Origin: CAZSBB01 sp964605235
GTDB lineage: Bacteria; Planctomycetota; Phycisphaerae; Phycisphaerales; Phycisphaeraceae
Reading direction: 5' to 3'
Length of the DNA: 64,000 nucleotides
Assembly (NCBI GenBank): GCA_964605235.1
Contig: CAZSBB010000028.1
Coordinates: 1-64,000, forward strand
Below are positions 7,958-16,600 of this stretch, in pieces (the first letter of the stretch is position 1; the number at the start of each line of letters is the position of its first letter). The notes beneath the pieces are model-generated. The model was not told where the DNA came from, made no database searches, and saw nothing but the letters and a program-made list of their open reading frames with translations. The translations under genes were made by a program, and so were the position numbers.

Positions 7958-9964
7958 ATGTCCGCCCCCTCACCCGCGGCCCGAGGTCCACTCGGGGACG
8001 TCCTGCTGACCGAAGCCGAGCGGCAACAGATTCGCGAGCTTCTGCGCCGCGACGGAACCGCCCTGGAGGTGGCCCGCGCCTGCATCGCCACGCCGGCGCG
8101 AAACGCCTGTGCCCGGCCCCTGCACATTCCTGCGCCACATGACACCCGGATGCCGCAGTACCACGATCCGCAGACCGGCGAACCGCTGCAGTTCGAGCGC
8201 GATCGGCCGCAGGAGCACCGCTCCCCGACCGGGAAGCTGTTTCGCGGCCCGGAGTACGACCGGGCGTGGACCAACATCCAGCACAATCTCAACGCCAATG
8301 ATGCCCGCAACTGCGCTCTGGCTGCGGCATTGCTCGACGACCAGGACGCGGGACGGCACGCCCGCCAACTGCTGCTCGGGTATGCCGGGGTTTATCTGGA
8401 CCATGTCCCCAACGGCCGGTTGTCGTGCACCTGGGGCCGGCTCTTTTCACAGGCTCTCGAGGAAGCCGTCTGGTCCATCTCCATGCTCTGGACCACCGAA
8501 CTGCTGCACAAGGCGAACCTGCTTGACGAGGCGGAGCTTGACCTGCTGCGGGTTCGGTTGTTCGAGCCGATTGTTGATCTGTTGTGGGGCGAGTGGTATT
8601 TCATCCACAACATCCGCATGTGGTGCAATGCCGCGATCGGCAGCATCGGACTGGCGTTCCATGAGCGCCCGGCGATCCGTCACGCCATCACCGGCGACAA
8701 GGGCTTTCGCCAGCAGTTGATTGACGGGTTCCGCAGCGACGGCCTGCTCTACGAAGGTTCGCCGGGCTACCACGACTACGCCATCTCGGCCATGCTGATC
8801 CTCGCCGAAGCAATGGCGCGCAACGGCTACGCCCCCTACCGCGACGACCACCTGCGCCACGCCATGCTCGTCTCCGCCGCCATGACGCAGCCCGACGGGT
8901 CTTTGCCTCGGCTCAATGATTACGGCATGTCCCGCGGACTGGCGACACGCAATTTCGCCACCGCGCTGCGCCGCTATGACGATGACGAGGTCCGGCAGGT
9001 GGCCGCGGCCGCCTTTGCCCAGTGGCTGGAACAGGGATGCGCTGCCGACTTCACCACCGCCGACTGGAACCGCACCCCCGCATATCACGCCCGCCAGCAG
9101 ATCGACTGGTTCCTGGCGTGGGATCGACTGGACCAGACGCGGAAACATCGGCCCCGGCGGGTGGTCGAGCTACGCGCCAGCGGCATCGGGATTCTTCGGC
9201 CTGAGCCCGACAGCTACCTGCTGCTGAAATGCTCTGGCAAAGGTTCGGGCCACGACCATCACGACAAGCTCTCGTTCATCTGGTGGCATCATGGCCGCTG
9301 CTGGTTCGCCGATCCGGGCACCACCGCCTACGCGCTGCCGCTGCATGAGCAGTGGTTTAAGTCAACCCTGGCGCACCAGACAGCGGCGGTGGATGGCGTG
9401 CGTCATGAGCGAACCGATGCCGCGCTGGTTGAGTGTCAGCCCGCGGTGCTGGCGGGTCGCGCCCAGCCTTATCCCACCCTGATGCCCGACGTGCGGATGT
9501 CACGGCGGCTGTGCCTTGTGAGCGCGGGCAACCTGCTCGATGAACTGCAGGTGCGCGCGGATCATGCAAGAGTCGTCGACTATGTGCTGACGCCCGGTGG
9601 GGAGTTTCAACCCCCCGATGGGCTGCGGCAAACGCCGGCTGGCCTCGAGGGCGCAGACCCCGCCTACCAGGTGCTCCGGGATGTCAAGCGCCTGGAACTG
9701 GATCAGACCGGCTGTCTCGAATGGATGCAGAATGACGATCGGCTGCGCATCAGTCTCAGCTCGGTGTCGCCGACGACCGAGCTCTACCTGGCGAAGGCGC
9801 CGGCGGACGCCACCAACCTGGAACGGTGCGGCGATGCGCTGGTGCTACGTCAACGTGGCCGGCATGTGACCTTTCAACTTCACTTCACCGTGGAGGTTGG
9901 CGTACCGCTTGCGCCTGCTCGATTGGGCCGCGCCGACTCCACACCGCAGAGCGTGGCTTACTGA
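7958..9964 (+). CDS. Heparinase II/III-type polysaccharide lyase family protein
   Basis: 668 residues. The N-terminal 360 residues form an (alpha/alpha)-toroid with GPEYDRAWTNIQHNLNANDAR, FIHNIRMWCNAAIG and GLLYEGSPGYHDYAI, typical of alginate, heparin and heparan lyases (PL12/15/17/21-like). The C-terminal 300 residues are a beta-sandwich opening with GSGHDHHDKLSFIWW, the conserved His-rich segment of the Heparinase_II_III domain. The N and Y/H residues for lyase catalysis are plausibly the NIRMWCNA and EGSPGYHDY segments. GGAG (7946-7949) supports ATG 7958; an in-frame GTG at 7949 is too close to it. No signal peptide is evident. Divergent from the regulator, with an AT-rich box just upstream. 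Likely cuts uronate-containing oligosaccharides, possibly in the cytoplasm. Confidence 0.82.
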   Translation: MSAPSPAARGPLGDVLLTEAERQQIRELLRRDGTALEVARACIATPARNACARPLHIPAPHDTRMPQYHDPQTGEPLQFERDRPQEHRSPTGKLFRGPEYDRAWTNIQHNLNANDARNCALAAALLDDQDAGRHARQLLLGYAGVYLDHVPNGRLSCTWGRLFSQALEEAVWSISMLWTTELLHKANLLDEAELDLLRVRLFEPIVDLLWGEWYFIHNIRMWCNAAIGSIGLAFHERPAIRHAITGDKGFRQQLIDGFRSDGLLYEGSPGYHDYAISAMLILAEAMARNGYAPYRDDHLRHAMLVSAAMTQPDGSLPRLNDYGMSRGLATRNFATALRRYDDDEVRQVAAAAFAQWLEQGCAADFTTADWNRTPAYHARQQIDWFLAWDRLDQTRKHRPRRVVELRASGIGILRPEPDSYLLLKCSGKGSGHDHHDKLSFIWWHHGRCWFADPGTTAYALPLHEQWFKSTLAHQTAAVDGVRHERTDAALVECQPAVLAGRAQPYPTLMPDVRMSRRLCLVSAGNLLDELQVRADHARVVDYVLTPGGEFQPPDGLRQTPAGLEGADPAYQVLRDVKRLELDQTGCLEWMQNDDRLRISLSSVSPTTELYLAKAPADATNLERCGDALVLRQRGRHVTFQLHFTVEVGVPLAPARLGRADSTPQSVAY

Positions 9965-10084
9965 TGTCTGTGCCAACCGGATCCACGCACGTGGCTCGCC
10001 CTGCGCCAGCTCGATGATCTGGCCCGATGCGGCTCGCTGAGTTGCTTGGATCGGCAGTTGTGCGCAGATTGCGGGCAAAGCGGC

Positions 10085-11647
10085 CTAACGTCCCAACGTC
10101 GGTTTCAACAACTGCCCACCAGCGGTGCGGGCGCTGAAAGCGAACGCCCAGCCGCCGTGGTTGGCGCCTCGGGTGTTGGAGAGCTTGATGCTCACGTCAT
10201 TGGCGCCGGCGCGCAGCGGCACAACCACCGTCTGAGCGCGAAACGCCGCTTGCGCGCCAAGGTCGTAGGTTTCACCGTTGACGCGCAGCACCAGGGCGTC
10301 ATCCCAGGCAATGCGCAGCCGGGCGGTGGTCGCGGCCGGGGCCTGCAACTGGCAACGTGCGATCGCCAGCGCGGGATGGACCAAAGCGGCGCCGCGCATG
10401 GCGACGCGGAACGCATGATTGAAATCGACGAACCCGCGCAAGGAACGGAAGCTCACCCAGCGCGGCACATCCCGGCCGAGCTTGCGGGTGTTCTCATTGA
10501 GATAGGGTGAATCCGCGGGGTGGCCGGCGTCGTAGGTTTTATCGCTGTGCCATTCATCAACTGATGCCGTTTCGGGCGCGAGCACTTCCGTCATGGCGCT
10601 TCCGCCGCGCAGGTCGAACGGGCCGCACAGCCGCCAGGAGCCGTCGTCGGGCAGCGCCAGATCATGCGTGCCGCCGGGGATTTCGCTGCCGGGCAGCAGC
10701 AACGGCCAATCCGGCATGCGGAAGAACGGCCGAACCGGGCCGGCTTGATACCAGTACGCCATCGAGCAGATTTCGTTGGCCATGCAGCCATAGCGCAGGT
10801 GGATCGATTCCTGGAAATCGATGGAGTCGGGAATGAACCAGCGATAGCCGACCACACGCGGCGCCGGGCGGGCTTCGCCGATGTCGTCGTGGGTGTAAAA
10901 CGGCATGCCGGCGTAGAGGTGTGAATCGACCGGATGCAGGTTGCCGCCGAAGCCCACGCCGAAGGTGTCCTCGCCGCCCACGCCGCGGATGTAAGCCGGG
11001 TGCTCGCCCTGACCATCGATGTAGATGTTGTCGCCGCCGCCGTGCGACCAGCGATCGGTCTGATCAAACAGCCGCACGCCGTAGACCAGGCCCACCAGTT
11101 TGCCCGGGCCGTCGGCGTCCAGCAGCAGGTATTCGTTGTTGTACCGCTTGGTGGGATTCTCCCGGCGCCAGCGGGCACAAAAGCGCAGCGGCTCGACCAG
11201 TTCGGCGTCGGGATAGCGATGCCAGTTGCATTGCAGATAAACCTGATTCTGCGCGATGCCGGCGTCAAATTCGATGCGCGCCGATTTAGCGAACGGCATG
11301 GGGAAATAGCAGTTGAAGCCGTTCCAGGCTTTGGCGCTCAGCAGCGCGGAGTTGAGGTCATAATACGGCTGGCCGTGCATGACGCCAAAGAAATCGCCCA
11401 GCGGCGCTTCGACCTGCGGCACCGTGCTGTCGTCAAAATAAATCCGCATGACCAGCTTGCGGTTGGCCATGTCCAGCAGGCGCGGATGGCGCGGCACCAC
11501 CGTCAGGTAGCGGATGCAGCCGGGCCCTTCCAGATGCGCGAGCGTGCGCCGATCGCCAGGTTCCATGAGTTCCACCACACTGATGCGGTCCGTCGCCGCG
11601 TGGGTCGGAAGGTTCAAACCAAACGGATTGAAAGGATGGCCAGTCAC
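10085..11647 (-). CDS. GH172 (DUF2961) family glycoside hydrolase
   Basis: 520 residues. The long beta-sandwich jelly roll matches DUF2961, now GH172, whose characterised members act on difructose anhydride or on D-arabinofuranosyl and related linkages. Recognisable segments: GPGCIRYLTVV, VEAPLGDFFGVMHG, AWNGFNCYFPMPFAKSARIEF, GGGDNIYIDGQ, GVGGEDTFGVGFGGN and GYRWFIPDSIDFQESIHLRYG. A C-terminal beta domain (about 400-520) follows and may bind carbohydrate. Start is GTG 11647, preceded by GGAG at 10-nt spacing. No signal peptide is seen. It is the last gene of the leftward set regulator, pseudopilin, beta-helix protein, GH172, starting 30 nt after the beta-helix gene, so co-transcription is likely. 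Family assignment is strong; substrate is unknown. Confidence 0.85.
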   Translation of the reverse strand: MTGHPFNPFGLNLPTHAATDRISVVELMEPGDRRTLAHLEGPGCIRYLTVVPRHPRLLDMANRKLVMRIYFDDSTVPQVEAPLGDFFGVMHGQPYYDLNSALLSAKAWNGFNCYFPMPFAKSARIEFDAGIAQNQVYLQCNWHRYPDAELVEPLRFCARWRRENPTKRYNNEYLLLDADGPGKLVGLVYGVRLFDQTDRWSHGGGDNIYIDGQGEHPAYIRGVGGEDTFGVGFGGNLHPVDSHLYAGMPFYTHDDIGEARPAPRVVGYRWFIPDSIDFQESIHLRYGCMANEICSMAYWYQAGPVRPFFRMPDWPLLLPGSEIPGGTHDLALPDDGSWRLCGPFDLRGGSAMTEVLAPETASVDEWHSDKTYDAGHPADSPYLNENTRKLGRDVPRWVSFRSLRGFVDFNHAFRVAMRGAALVHPALAIARCQLQAPAATTARLRIAWDDALVLRVNGETYDLGAQAAFRAQTVVVPLRAGANDVSIKLSNTRGANHGGWAFAFSARTAGGQLLKPTLGR

Positions 11648-11677
11648 AGTTCGAGTGCTCCAGCGAAAAGAGGAAAA

Positions 11678-14575
11678 TCAATGTTGCAGGTTCAGCCCGG
11701 GGAATCGTCCGCCGACGCCGACGCGCCAGCCGGGGTGACCAAAGGGAATCGCACCGGCGTCCGGCCGGCGCGTGACATCGGAATCCAGAGGATCAAACCA
11801 GTCCGCAGGCAACGCCACCCCCGCCTGCCGCGCTGCGGAATGCGTTTGCAAGCGGTAGTCGCTCGGTTCCCGCCAGTTGCTGGTCAAGCTGACCAGCGCG
11901 GGATCGCCATAGCAGTCCTGTTCGCCCCGGCAACGGGCGCCGGTCGTTGCAGATTCCAGTTCGAGCAACTGCCTGACGGGATTGGCGGCATTCGTCGGCG
12001 CCAGCGGGTGACGCAACGTGGTCGGAAACTGATCCAGCAGGAAAGGCTGCTGACCAAATGCCCGCTGCACCGCAGCCGCCAGGCGCGCGTGGAATGCCGC
12101 GGGTGATGGATCACCACCCGCGAGGCTGTAATGCACGTTGCCATCCAGCAGCAACGCCAGGGGCTGCGACTGCAATTCCACGCCCGGCAGGCCAGCGGTC
12201 TGCAACACCAGATTATTGAGCAGCACGCGGACGGTGCTATTGGCGTGCCCGCCCCACCCGTGCAGGTAGTAATTCCGCCAGGCGGGTTCGGCGGCAATGA
12301 TGGTGTTGTGGTAGACGAACAACGGCTCCCAGATGGGTGAGCCATGATCGCCCTGGCTGCGCCCCAGATGCTTGAGCTCCTGCGGCTGAGCGGCGTCCCT
12401 GGGCGGGAACACCCAAAGCGGCTGGCGGAAATCCATGACATTCCGGCAGAGCCAGACGCCCTGCCCGGTGTGGATGCCGCGCTCGTCAAGCGCCTGCCGG
12501 CCGTGCCCCGCCCCGAAGGAAATCGCCGTCAGGCAGCGCGTGATCCGGTTCTGGTAAATCAGAATCGGCCCGCCGGGCACTTCGCCCTTGAGGGTCGCCA
12601 TCGCGGTCACGAACAACGCGTCATCGGTGATGTTGTCGACCACGTTGTGGTGAAAGCGCACATTGGCGACATTGCCGATGAAGACGCCATCGACGCAATC
12701 GGTGAATTCGCTGTACGCCAGTTCAAAGTCGCAGTTGCCGGTGGGTTGCCACTTGCTGGCGGTGAAGAGTTGAGCTTCGATAGCGCGGTACTTGAGATGG
12801 CTGCGAAACGACCAGGGCGCGCCCAGGCCGCGGAAGGCACAGTGGATCACGCGCAGGCCGCGCGTGTATTCCGCTTCCACGCCGGTGCGGCCGGCGTAGA
12901 CCGTCAAGCCATCGAGCGTGATGTCCTCCGCTTGCTGCAACACCAGCACCGCGCCTTTGCTGCCGCGCAGGACGAGATCCTGCAGTTGCAGATGGCGCGC
13001 GCCAGTCAGCGTCAAGGTCGGCGCTTCGCCGGCGACGACCAGCGGCAGTTGGCGGGGATCGGTTGCGCCGGCGTAGTTGTCCGCGCCGAGTCCTGGCAGC
13101 GTGGTATGCGCCAGGCGGCAGTGAATGCGTTGGGTTTGCGGGTCGAACCACAACCCCGGGCCGCAGTACACCGCGCTTTCCTGGCCGACGTTGCTGGGAA
13201 TGGTCCAGAACTCGTTGGGGCTGCGCAAGTCGGCGAGAAAGCGATAGCCATGCAGCGGCAGGCCGGAGTCGCCGAAGTGTCCCAGCACGTTGGTCTCGTT
13301 TGGCTGCGCGGGGAGATCGGGATAGGTGCGGGTGGACTGATACTCACCGGGCACTCCCCCCGGCGCCGGCTCCCACGCTGTCGCGGGATGCCGAAAAAAC
13401 TCGGGATAACCGCCGTCGAGAATGACCATTTCGCCCGGATAGTTGCGGATGGTGATGGGTTGTCCCGGCGTGCCGCGGACGCTTATGCGCGCATGCTCGT
13501 AGTAGGCGCCGCCGCGGAGCACCAGCGTATCACCCGGTTGCAGTTGCCCCGCTGCGTGCTGGAGCGTGCGCCAGGGCGCTGCCTGCGTGCCGGCGTTGCT
13601 GTCCTGCCCCTGCACAGGATCAACAAAACGATGCGGCCCAGCGCCCAGCGCGCGGCGGCTGGCGGTCGGCAACGGGCGCGTCGGCACGTGAGAGACAAAG
13701 GTTGCAGGCGCGGGCAGTGCCGGTGCAGGCAACTGACGATCGGCGGTCAACGCATAGGGCGATTCAAAAAAATCGCGCCGGGGGGCAAGCGTAGCCACGC
13801 CGGGATAGAGGTCGCGCGCGATGTTTTCCAGAATGCGCACCTGATCGGTGAAGGCGCGTTCCTGCTCCGGCGAAGGTTTGCTGCGGGACTCGGGACGAAA
13901 GCGGAAGAGGTCCCAGCCCACGTAGATCAGTTGCCCTTCACCCACCGCCACGCGATGCAGCAAGGTCAAACCGGGGCGTTGCTCGATGATGCCGGCGCCG
14001 GGGGCAGCGATCAGGCCGCGCCCCAGACTGGGCGTCACCCAACCCGTCGCGCCCGCCAGATGCTGGACCCAGGGATGTTGCAACTGGATGCGTGGTTCAC
14101 CCCGCCGCTCCGGCTGTGCCGCGCCCAGCAGTGGGGTCAGAAATGCCCGGCCGACTTCGGTGTTGAGCGTCAGGGCGCCCTGATGAAACAACCACAATGT
14201 GCCGCCCGCTTCCAGGAACGCACGCACGTGCGCCAGGTCGGCGGCGGTGAACTCACAGGGATTGATCTGGGCGGCTTTGAGCGAGCCGTCGATGACGACG
14301 ACGCCGAAGTCCTGATACCGCGCCGGATTGAGCCAACCGGTGATGGTGGTGAGCTGCGCGCCTTTGGGGGTCAACACCTGCTGGAGAATAGGTGCGTTGT
14401 AGCCGTGATACCCCACCAGCAGCGCCACCTGCGTCGAGCGCGCCGATTTAGCGACAGGTTTGGCAACTGGCGGCTGGTCCTGGGCATCACTGCCACGCGT
14501 CGTCAGCGCCAAACAAACCAGCAGCGCCAGCGCACAACCCAGTGCGAGGACTCGCCTGCGTCCACCACCAAACAT
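11678..14575 (-). CDS. Exported beta-helix protein with N-terminal amidotransferase-like domain
   Basis: 965 residues from ATG 14575, which has AAGGA about 9 nt upstream and starts a signal peptide (RVLALGCALALLVCLALTTRGSDA). Residues about 45-255 resemble a glutamine-amidotransferase/ThuA-like fold without an obvious catalytic triad (VALLVGYHGYNAPILQQVL, VVVIDGSLK, FLEAGGTLWLFHQG). Residues about 300-900 are a right-handed parallel beta-helix starting with the DUF1565-like FVDPVQGQDSNAGTQAAPWRTLQHA, as in pectate lyases and alginate epimerases. It shares a family-specific block (YPGE, PEFFRHPATAWEP, GDHGSPIWEP, VYHNT) with the gene at 16601, on the other side of the LacI regulator. Probably acts in the periplasm or outside the cell on acidic polysaccharide; no catalytic residues are assigned. 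Confidence 0.8.
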   Translation of the reverse strand: MFGGGRRRVLALGCALALLVCLALTTRGSDAQDQPPVAKPVAKSARSTQVALLVGYHGYNAPILQQVLTPKGAQLTTITGWLNPARYQDFGVVVIDGSLKAAQINPCEFTAADLAHVRAFLEAGGTLWLFHQGALTLNTEVGRAFLTPLLGAAQPERRGEPRIQLQHPWVQHLAGATGWVTPSLGRGLIAAPGAGIIEQRPGLTLLHRVAVGEGQLIYVGWDLFRFRPESRSKPSPEQERAFTDQVRILENIARDLYPGVATLAPRRDFFESPYALTADRQLPAPALPAPATFVSHVPTRPLPTASRRALGAGPHRFVDPVQGQDSNAGTQAAPWRTLQHAAGQLQPGDTLVLRGGAYYEHARISVRGTPGQPITIRNYPGEMVILDGGYPEFFRHPATAWEPAPGGVPGEYQSTRTYPDLPAQPNETNVLGHFGDSGLPLHGYRFLADLRSPNEFWTIPSNVGQESAVYCGPGLWFDPQTQRIHCRLAHTTLPGLGADNYAGATDPRQLPLVVAGEAPTLTLTGARHLQLQDLVLRGSKGAVLVLQQAEDITLDGLTVYAGRTGVEAEYTRGLRVIHCAFRGLGAPWSFRSHLKYRAIEAQLFTASKWQPTGNCDFELAYSEFTDCVDGVFIGNVANVRFHHNVVDNITDDALFVTAMATLKGEVPGGPILIYQNRITRCLTAISFGAGHGRQALDERGIHTGQGVWLCRNVMDFRQPLWVFPPRDAAQPQELKHLGRSQGDHGSPIWEPLFVYHNTIIAAEPAWRNYYLHGWGGHANSTVRVLLNNLVLQTAGLPGVELQSQPLALLLDGNVHYSLAGGDPSPAAFHARLAAAVQRAFGQQPFLLDQFPTTLRHPLAPTNAANPVRQLLELESATTGARCRGEQDCYGDPALVSLTSNWREPSDYRLQTHSAARQAGVALPADWFDPLDSDVTRRPDAGAIPFGHPGWRVGVGGRFPGLNLQH

Positions 14576-14625
14576 CGTGTGGTTCCTTGATGAAGTCGTC
14601 GCCTGGAGATTTGCGTTACCGCGGG

Positions 14626-15303
14626 TCAGGGGTATTTGATCTGCTTGTAGCAACGCGAGTCGCCGATCTCGCCCCAGAAGCGGAAGTAACCGGGGCTGCG
14701 GTAGCCGCCGTAGGCGACCTGATCGCGGTAGACCGGCACCACGTCGACTTTCTGGGTTTCCACATGGATGTCGGCGAGCAGGTTGTTGGCGGCTTCCAGA
14801 TGAATGAACTGCAGGTTGGTGGGCAGCGCGGGGGGCGCCGCCAGGACAACGGATACGTAGCCGGTGGAGTTGGAATTGGCGTCACTGGCGAAGAGTTTTT
14901 CGGAAGCGTACGGCACATCCGCCATGTTGACCCAATAGCGGGCCGCCGACTGCAGATGCTGCGACCAGCCGTCGGCGTTGAACTCATTGGTGGGACAGCG
15001 CACCAGGTTGCCGGCTTTGGTGCGGTTCGCCAGGTCGTAGCCGAAGTAGGTGTTCAGGGTGCGGGTCCAGAGGTATTCGCGGCCGCGGATGTAGCCTTTG
15101 TGATCCTCGGCATAGGTCATGGTGATGATGCCGAATTGCCGCAGCCCGGAGGAGCACTTGGCGGTGTTCGCCGCTTCCCGCGCGGTGTGCAGTGCGGGCA
15201 GCAAGAGCGCGATCAACAGGGAGATGATCGAGATCACCACCAGCAGTTCAATCAAGGTGAAACCCGGCCCGCGATGACGGGAAGAACCTGAAGGCGTGAG
15301 CAT
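14626..15303 (-). CDS. Pseudopilin-like protein, prepilin-type N-terminus (locus B)
   Basis: 225 residues. Cleavage motif GPGFTLIELLVVISIISLLIALLLPAL with Gly at -1 and Glu at +5, followed by TAREAANTAKCSSGLRQFG, as in the PVC pseudopilin family. A segment HLEAANNLLADIHV matches H-X9-D with Ile in place of the final Gly. ATG 15303 is preceded by AAGGA with 9-nt spacing. It begins 6 nt after the LacI-family gene ends, so the two are almost certainly one transcript, and the beta-helix and GH172 genes continue it. Processed by prepilin peptidase and probably assembled in, or anchored at, the inner membrane. No pilus assembly genes are in this window, so assembly would depend on distant machinery. 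Confidence 0.85.
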   Translation of the reverse strand: MLTPSGSSRHRGPGFTLIELLVVISIISLLIALLLPALHTAREAANTAKCSSGLRQFGIITMTYAEDHKGYIRGREYLWTRTLNTYFGYDLANRTKAGNLVRCPTNEFNADGWSQHLQSAARYWVNMADVPYASEKLFASDANSNSTGYVSVVLAAPPALPTNLQFIHLEAANNLLADIHVETQKVDVVPVYRDQVAYGGYRSPGYFRFWGEIGDSRCYKQIKYP

Positions 15304-15309
15304 GATGCT

Positions 15310-16344
15310 TCATCCTTGTGCAGAAGGAGGAGCCGCGACCGTCTGTCCCTGAACCACTGCGGTTTTCACGGCTGCGCCCAGCCATTGGGTCCGGCAATTG
15401 GGACGACTGAGGCGCTGAATCATGTTGCCTGCGATGCGCCCCATGCGCACCCGGTCGTAGCCGATGGTCGTGAGCGCCTGACCCGACGGGCACACCAGCC
15501 CGCGATCATCAAAGCCCATGATGGAAATGTCGTCGGGTGCTTTGACGCCCAGACTCGGCAGCACACTGAGCAGATGCGCCGCGGTGACGTCGCCCGTCTG
15601 AATGGCGGTGATGCCCTGTTCGAGCATCCGCTGACACACCTGACGCAACTGGTCCAGATCATCGTCGGCTGGGATCAGTTCATCGGCGATCGGCTGAAGT
15701 TGATGCCGCCGCAGCGCCTGGCGACAACCATTGAGCACCAACTGCGCTGGCCAGTTCATCACCTGTGACTTGAGCAGCAGGCCGATGCGCTGATGCCCCA
15801 GCGTGACCAGGTGATTGATCGCCTGCACGCCGCCGCCGAAGTAATCCGCCGACACCACGCTGTAGACGCCGGGGTCAGTGGAACGATTGAAGACCAGCAG
15901 CGGCACGCCGGCGTCGGCAATGCGTTCGATGTAGCCGTCGCCGGGTCGCAGCCCCACCACCAGCAAGCCATCGAACTCACGCGCGTCGAGACTTTGATTG
16001 AGCATGTGGTCTTCATCCACATGGCCGTAGCCGCGCATGATGTTGACGCTGGAAGCGGAGCCGACCAGCGACTGCTCGATGCCCTGAATGATCTGCCGGT
16101 TGTAGAGCGTGTCGGCGCCTTTGATCATCGCACCGGGGGTGTAGATGAAGCCCAGCCGCAGCGCCCGTCCCGGACGAGTCTTGCTGAACGCCTGCCCATC
16201 GCGCCCGCGGTACTTCAGTCGGCGAATGACCGCCTCCACCCGGCGGCGGGTCGAAGGGCTGACGCGGTGGCCGTGGTTGACCACCAAAGACACCGTGCTG
16301 GGTGACACTTTGGCGACACGGGCGACATCAAGAATCGAGGCCAC
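15310..16344 (-). CDS. LacI/GalR-family transcription regulator (locus B)
   Basis: 344 residues from GTG 16344. The LacI helix-turn-helix starts directly at this codon (ASILDVARVAKVSPSTVSLVVNHGHRVSPSTRRRVEAVIRRLKYRGR). The frame is open back to a TTG at 16416, but the added 24 residues look unstructured and would cover the upstream control region. The sensor domain includes LGFIYTP, DGLLVVGL, VPLLVFNRS, GYDRVRMGRIAGNMI and an SIMGFDDRG effector-pocket strand. It leads a leftward transcript with the pseudopilin, a beta-helix protein and GH172, and faces the rightward beta-helix/M55/isomerase/aldolase run. A perfect palindrome TTTGTACAAA (16421-16430) lies upstream and is a candidate operator. 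Likely controls both directions. Ligand unknown. Confidence 0.87.
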   Translation of the reverse strand: MASILDVARVAKVSPSTVSLVVNHGHRVSPSTRRRVEAVIRRLKYRGRDGQAFSKTRPGRALRLGFIYTPGAMIKGADTLYNRQIIQGIEQSLVGSASSVNIMRGYGHVDEDHMLNQSLDAREFDGLLVVGLRPGDGYIERIADAGVPLLVFNRSTDPGVYSVVSADYFGGGVQAINHLVTLGHQRIGLLLKSQVMNWPAQLVLNGCRQALRRHQLQPIADELIPADDDLDQLRQVCQRMLEQGITAIQTGDVTAAHLLSVLPSLGVKAPDDISIMGFDDRGLVCPSGQALTTIGYDRVRMGRIAGNMIQRLSRPNCRTQWLGAAVKTAVVQGQTVAAPPSAQG

Positions 16345-16420
16345 TGTTTGATCTCGCGGGAACCGAGAAGATGTCCGACTCACGAGCAGAGTAGCGAAGC
16401 CGCGCCGCGTTTGCAATGAT

Positions 16421-16430
16421 TTTGTACAAA
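16421..16430. promoter_or_regulatory. Palindrome TTTGTACAAA, candidate operator
   Basis: Perfect 10-bp palindrome 77 bp upstream of the LacI GTG start. The core TTGTACAA recalls the half-sites of AraR operators, although the neighbouring regulator has a LacI rather than a GntR DNA-binding domain. LacI-family operators usually have a central CG, which is missing here, so the assignment is tentative. Confidence 0.35.
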
Positions 16431-16461
16431 TTTTTTTAAGACATACGAATTCCCGTTTTCC

Positions 16462-16481
16462 GCTTTATTATGCTTTATTAT
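16462..16481. repeat. Tandem direct repeat 2 x GCTTTATTAT
   Basis: Two exact adjacent copies of a 10-bp unit in the divergent control region. The spacing of one DNA turn would place bound proteins on the same face of the helix. Function not known. Confidence 0.6.
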
Positions 16482-16600
16482 TCAGGATAATTTGACGTAA
16501 TGCACTTGCTCGAATTAATTTTTTCGATAGATTTGCGCCGCTTCGGAATGTCCATTACGGATCATCACCCACCGCCCTTTGGCGACTAGGGAAGCTTGCC

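Larger units (their letters stand above)
16345..16600. promoter_or_regulatory. Divergent AT-rich control region between LacI gene and beta-helix gene
   Basis: 256 bp with no gene, much richer in A and T than its surroundings. It holds a perfect 10-bp palindrome TTTGTACAAA (16421-16430), an exact 10-bp tandem repeat of GCTTTATTAT (16462-16481, one helical turn apart), an imperfect inverted repeat TCGAA-N8-TTCGA (16510-16527), and a rightward -35-like TTGACG (16492-16497) without a convincing -10 at normal spacing. The position between two divergent transcripts and next to a LacI-type regulator gene suggests that both directions are controlled here. Individual sites are inferred, not proven. 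Confidence 0.55.

Noticed and set aside
10005..10023. GCCAG-N9-CTGGC as a bidirectional terminator between the lyase and GH172 genes
   Set aside because: Only five base pairs, long loop, no T-run.
16345..16416. TTG 16416 as start of the LacI gene
   Set aside because: The extra residues have no LacI homology and lie on the control region.
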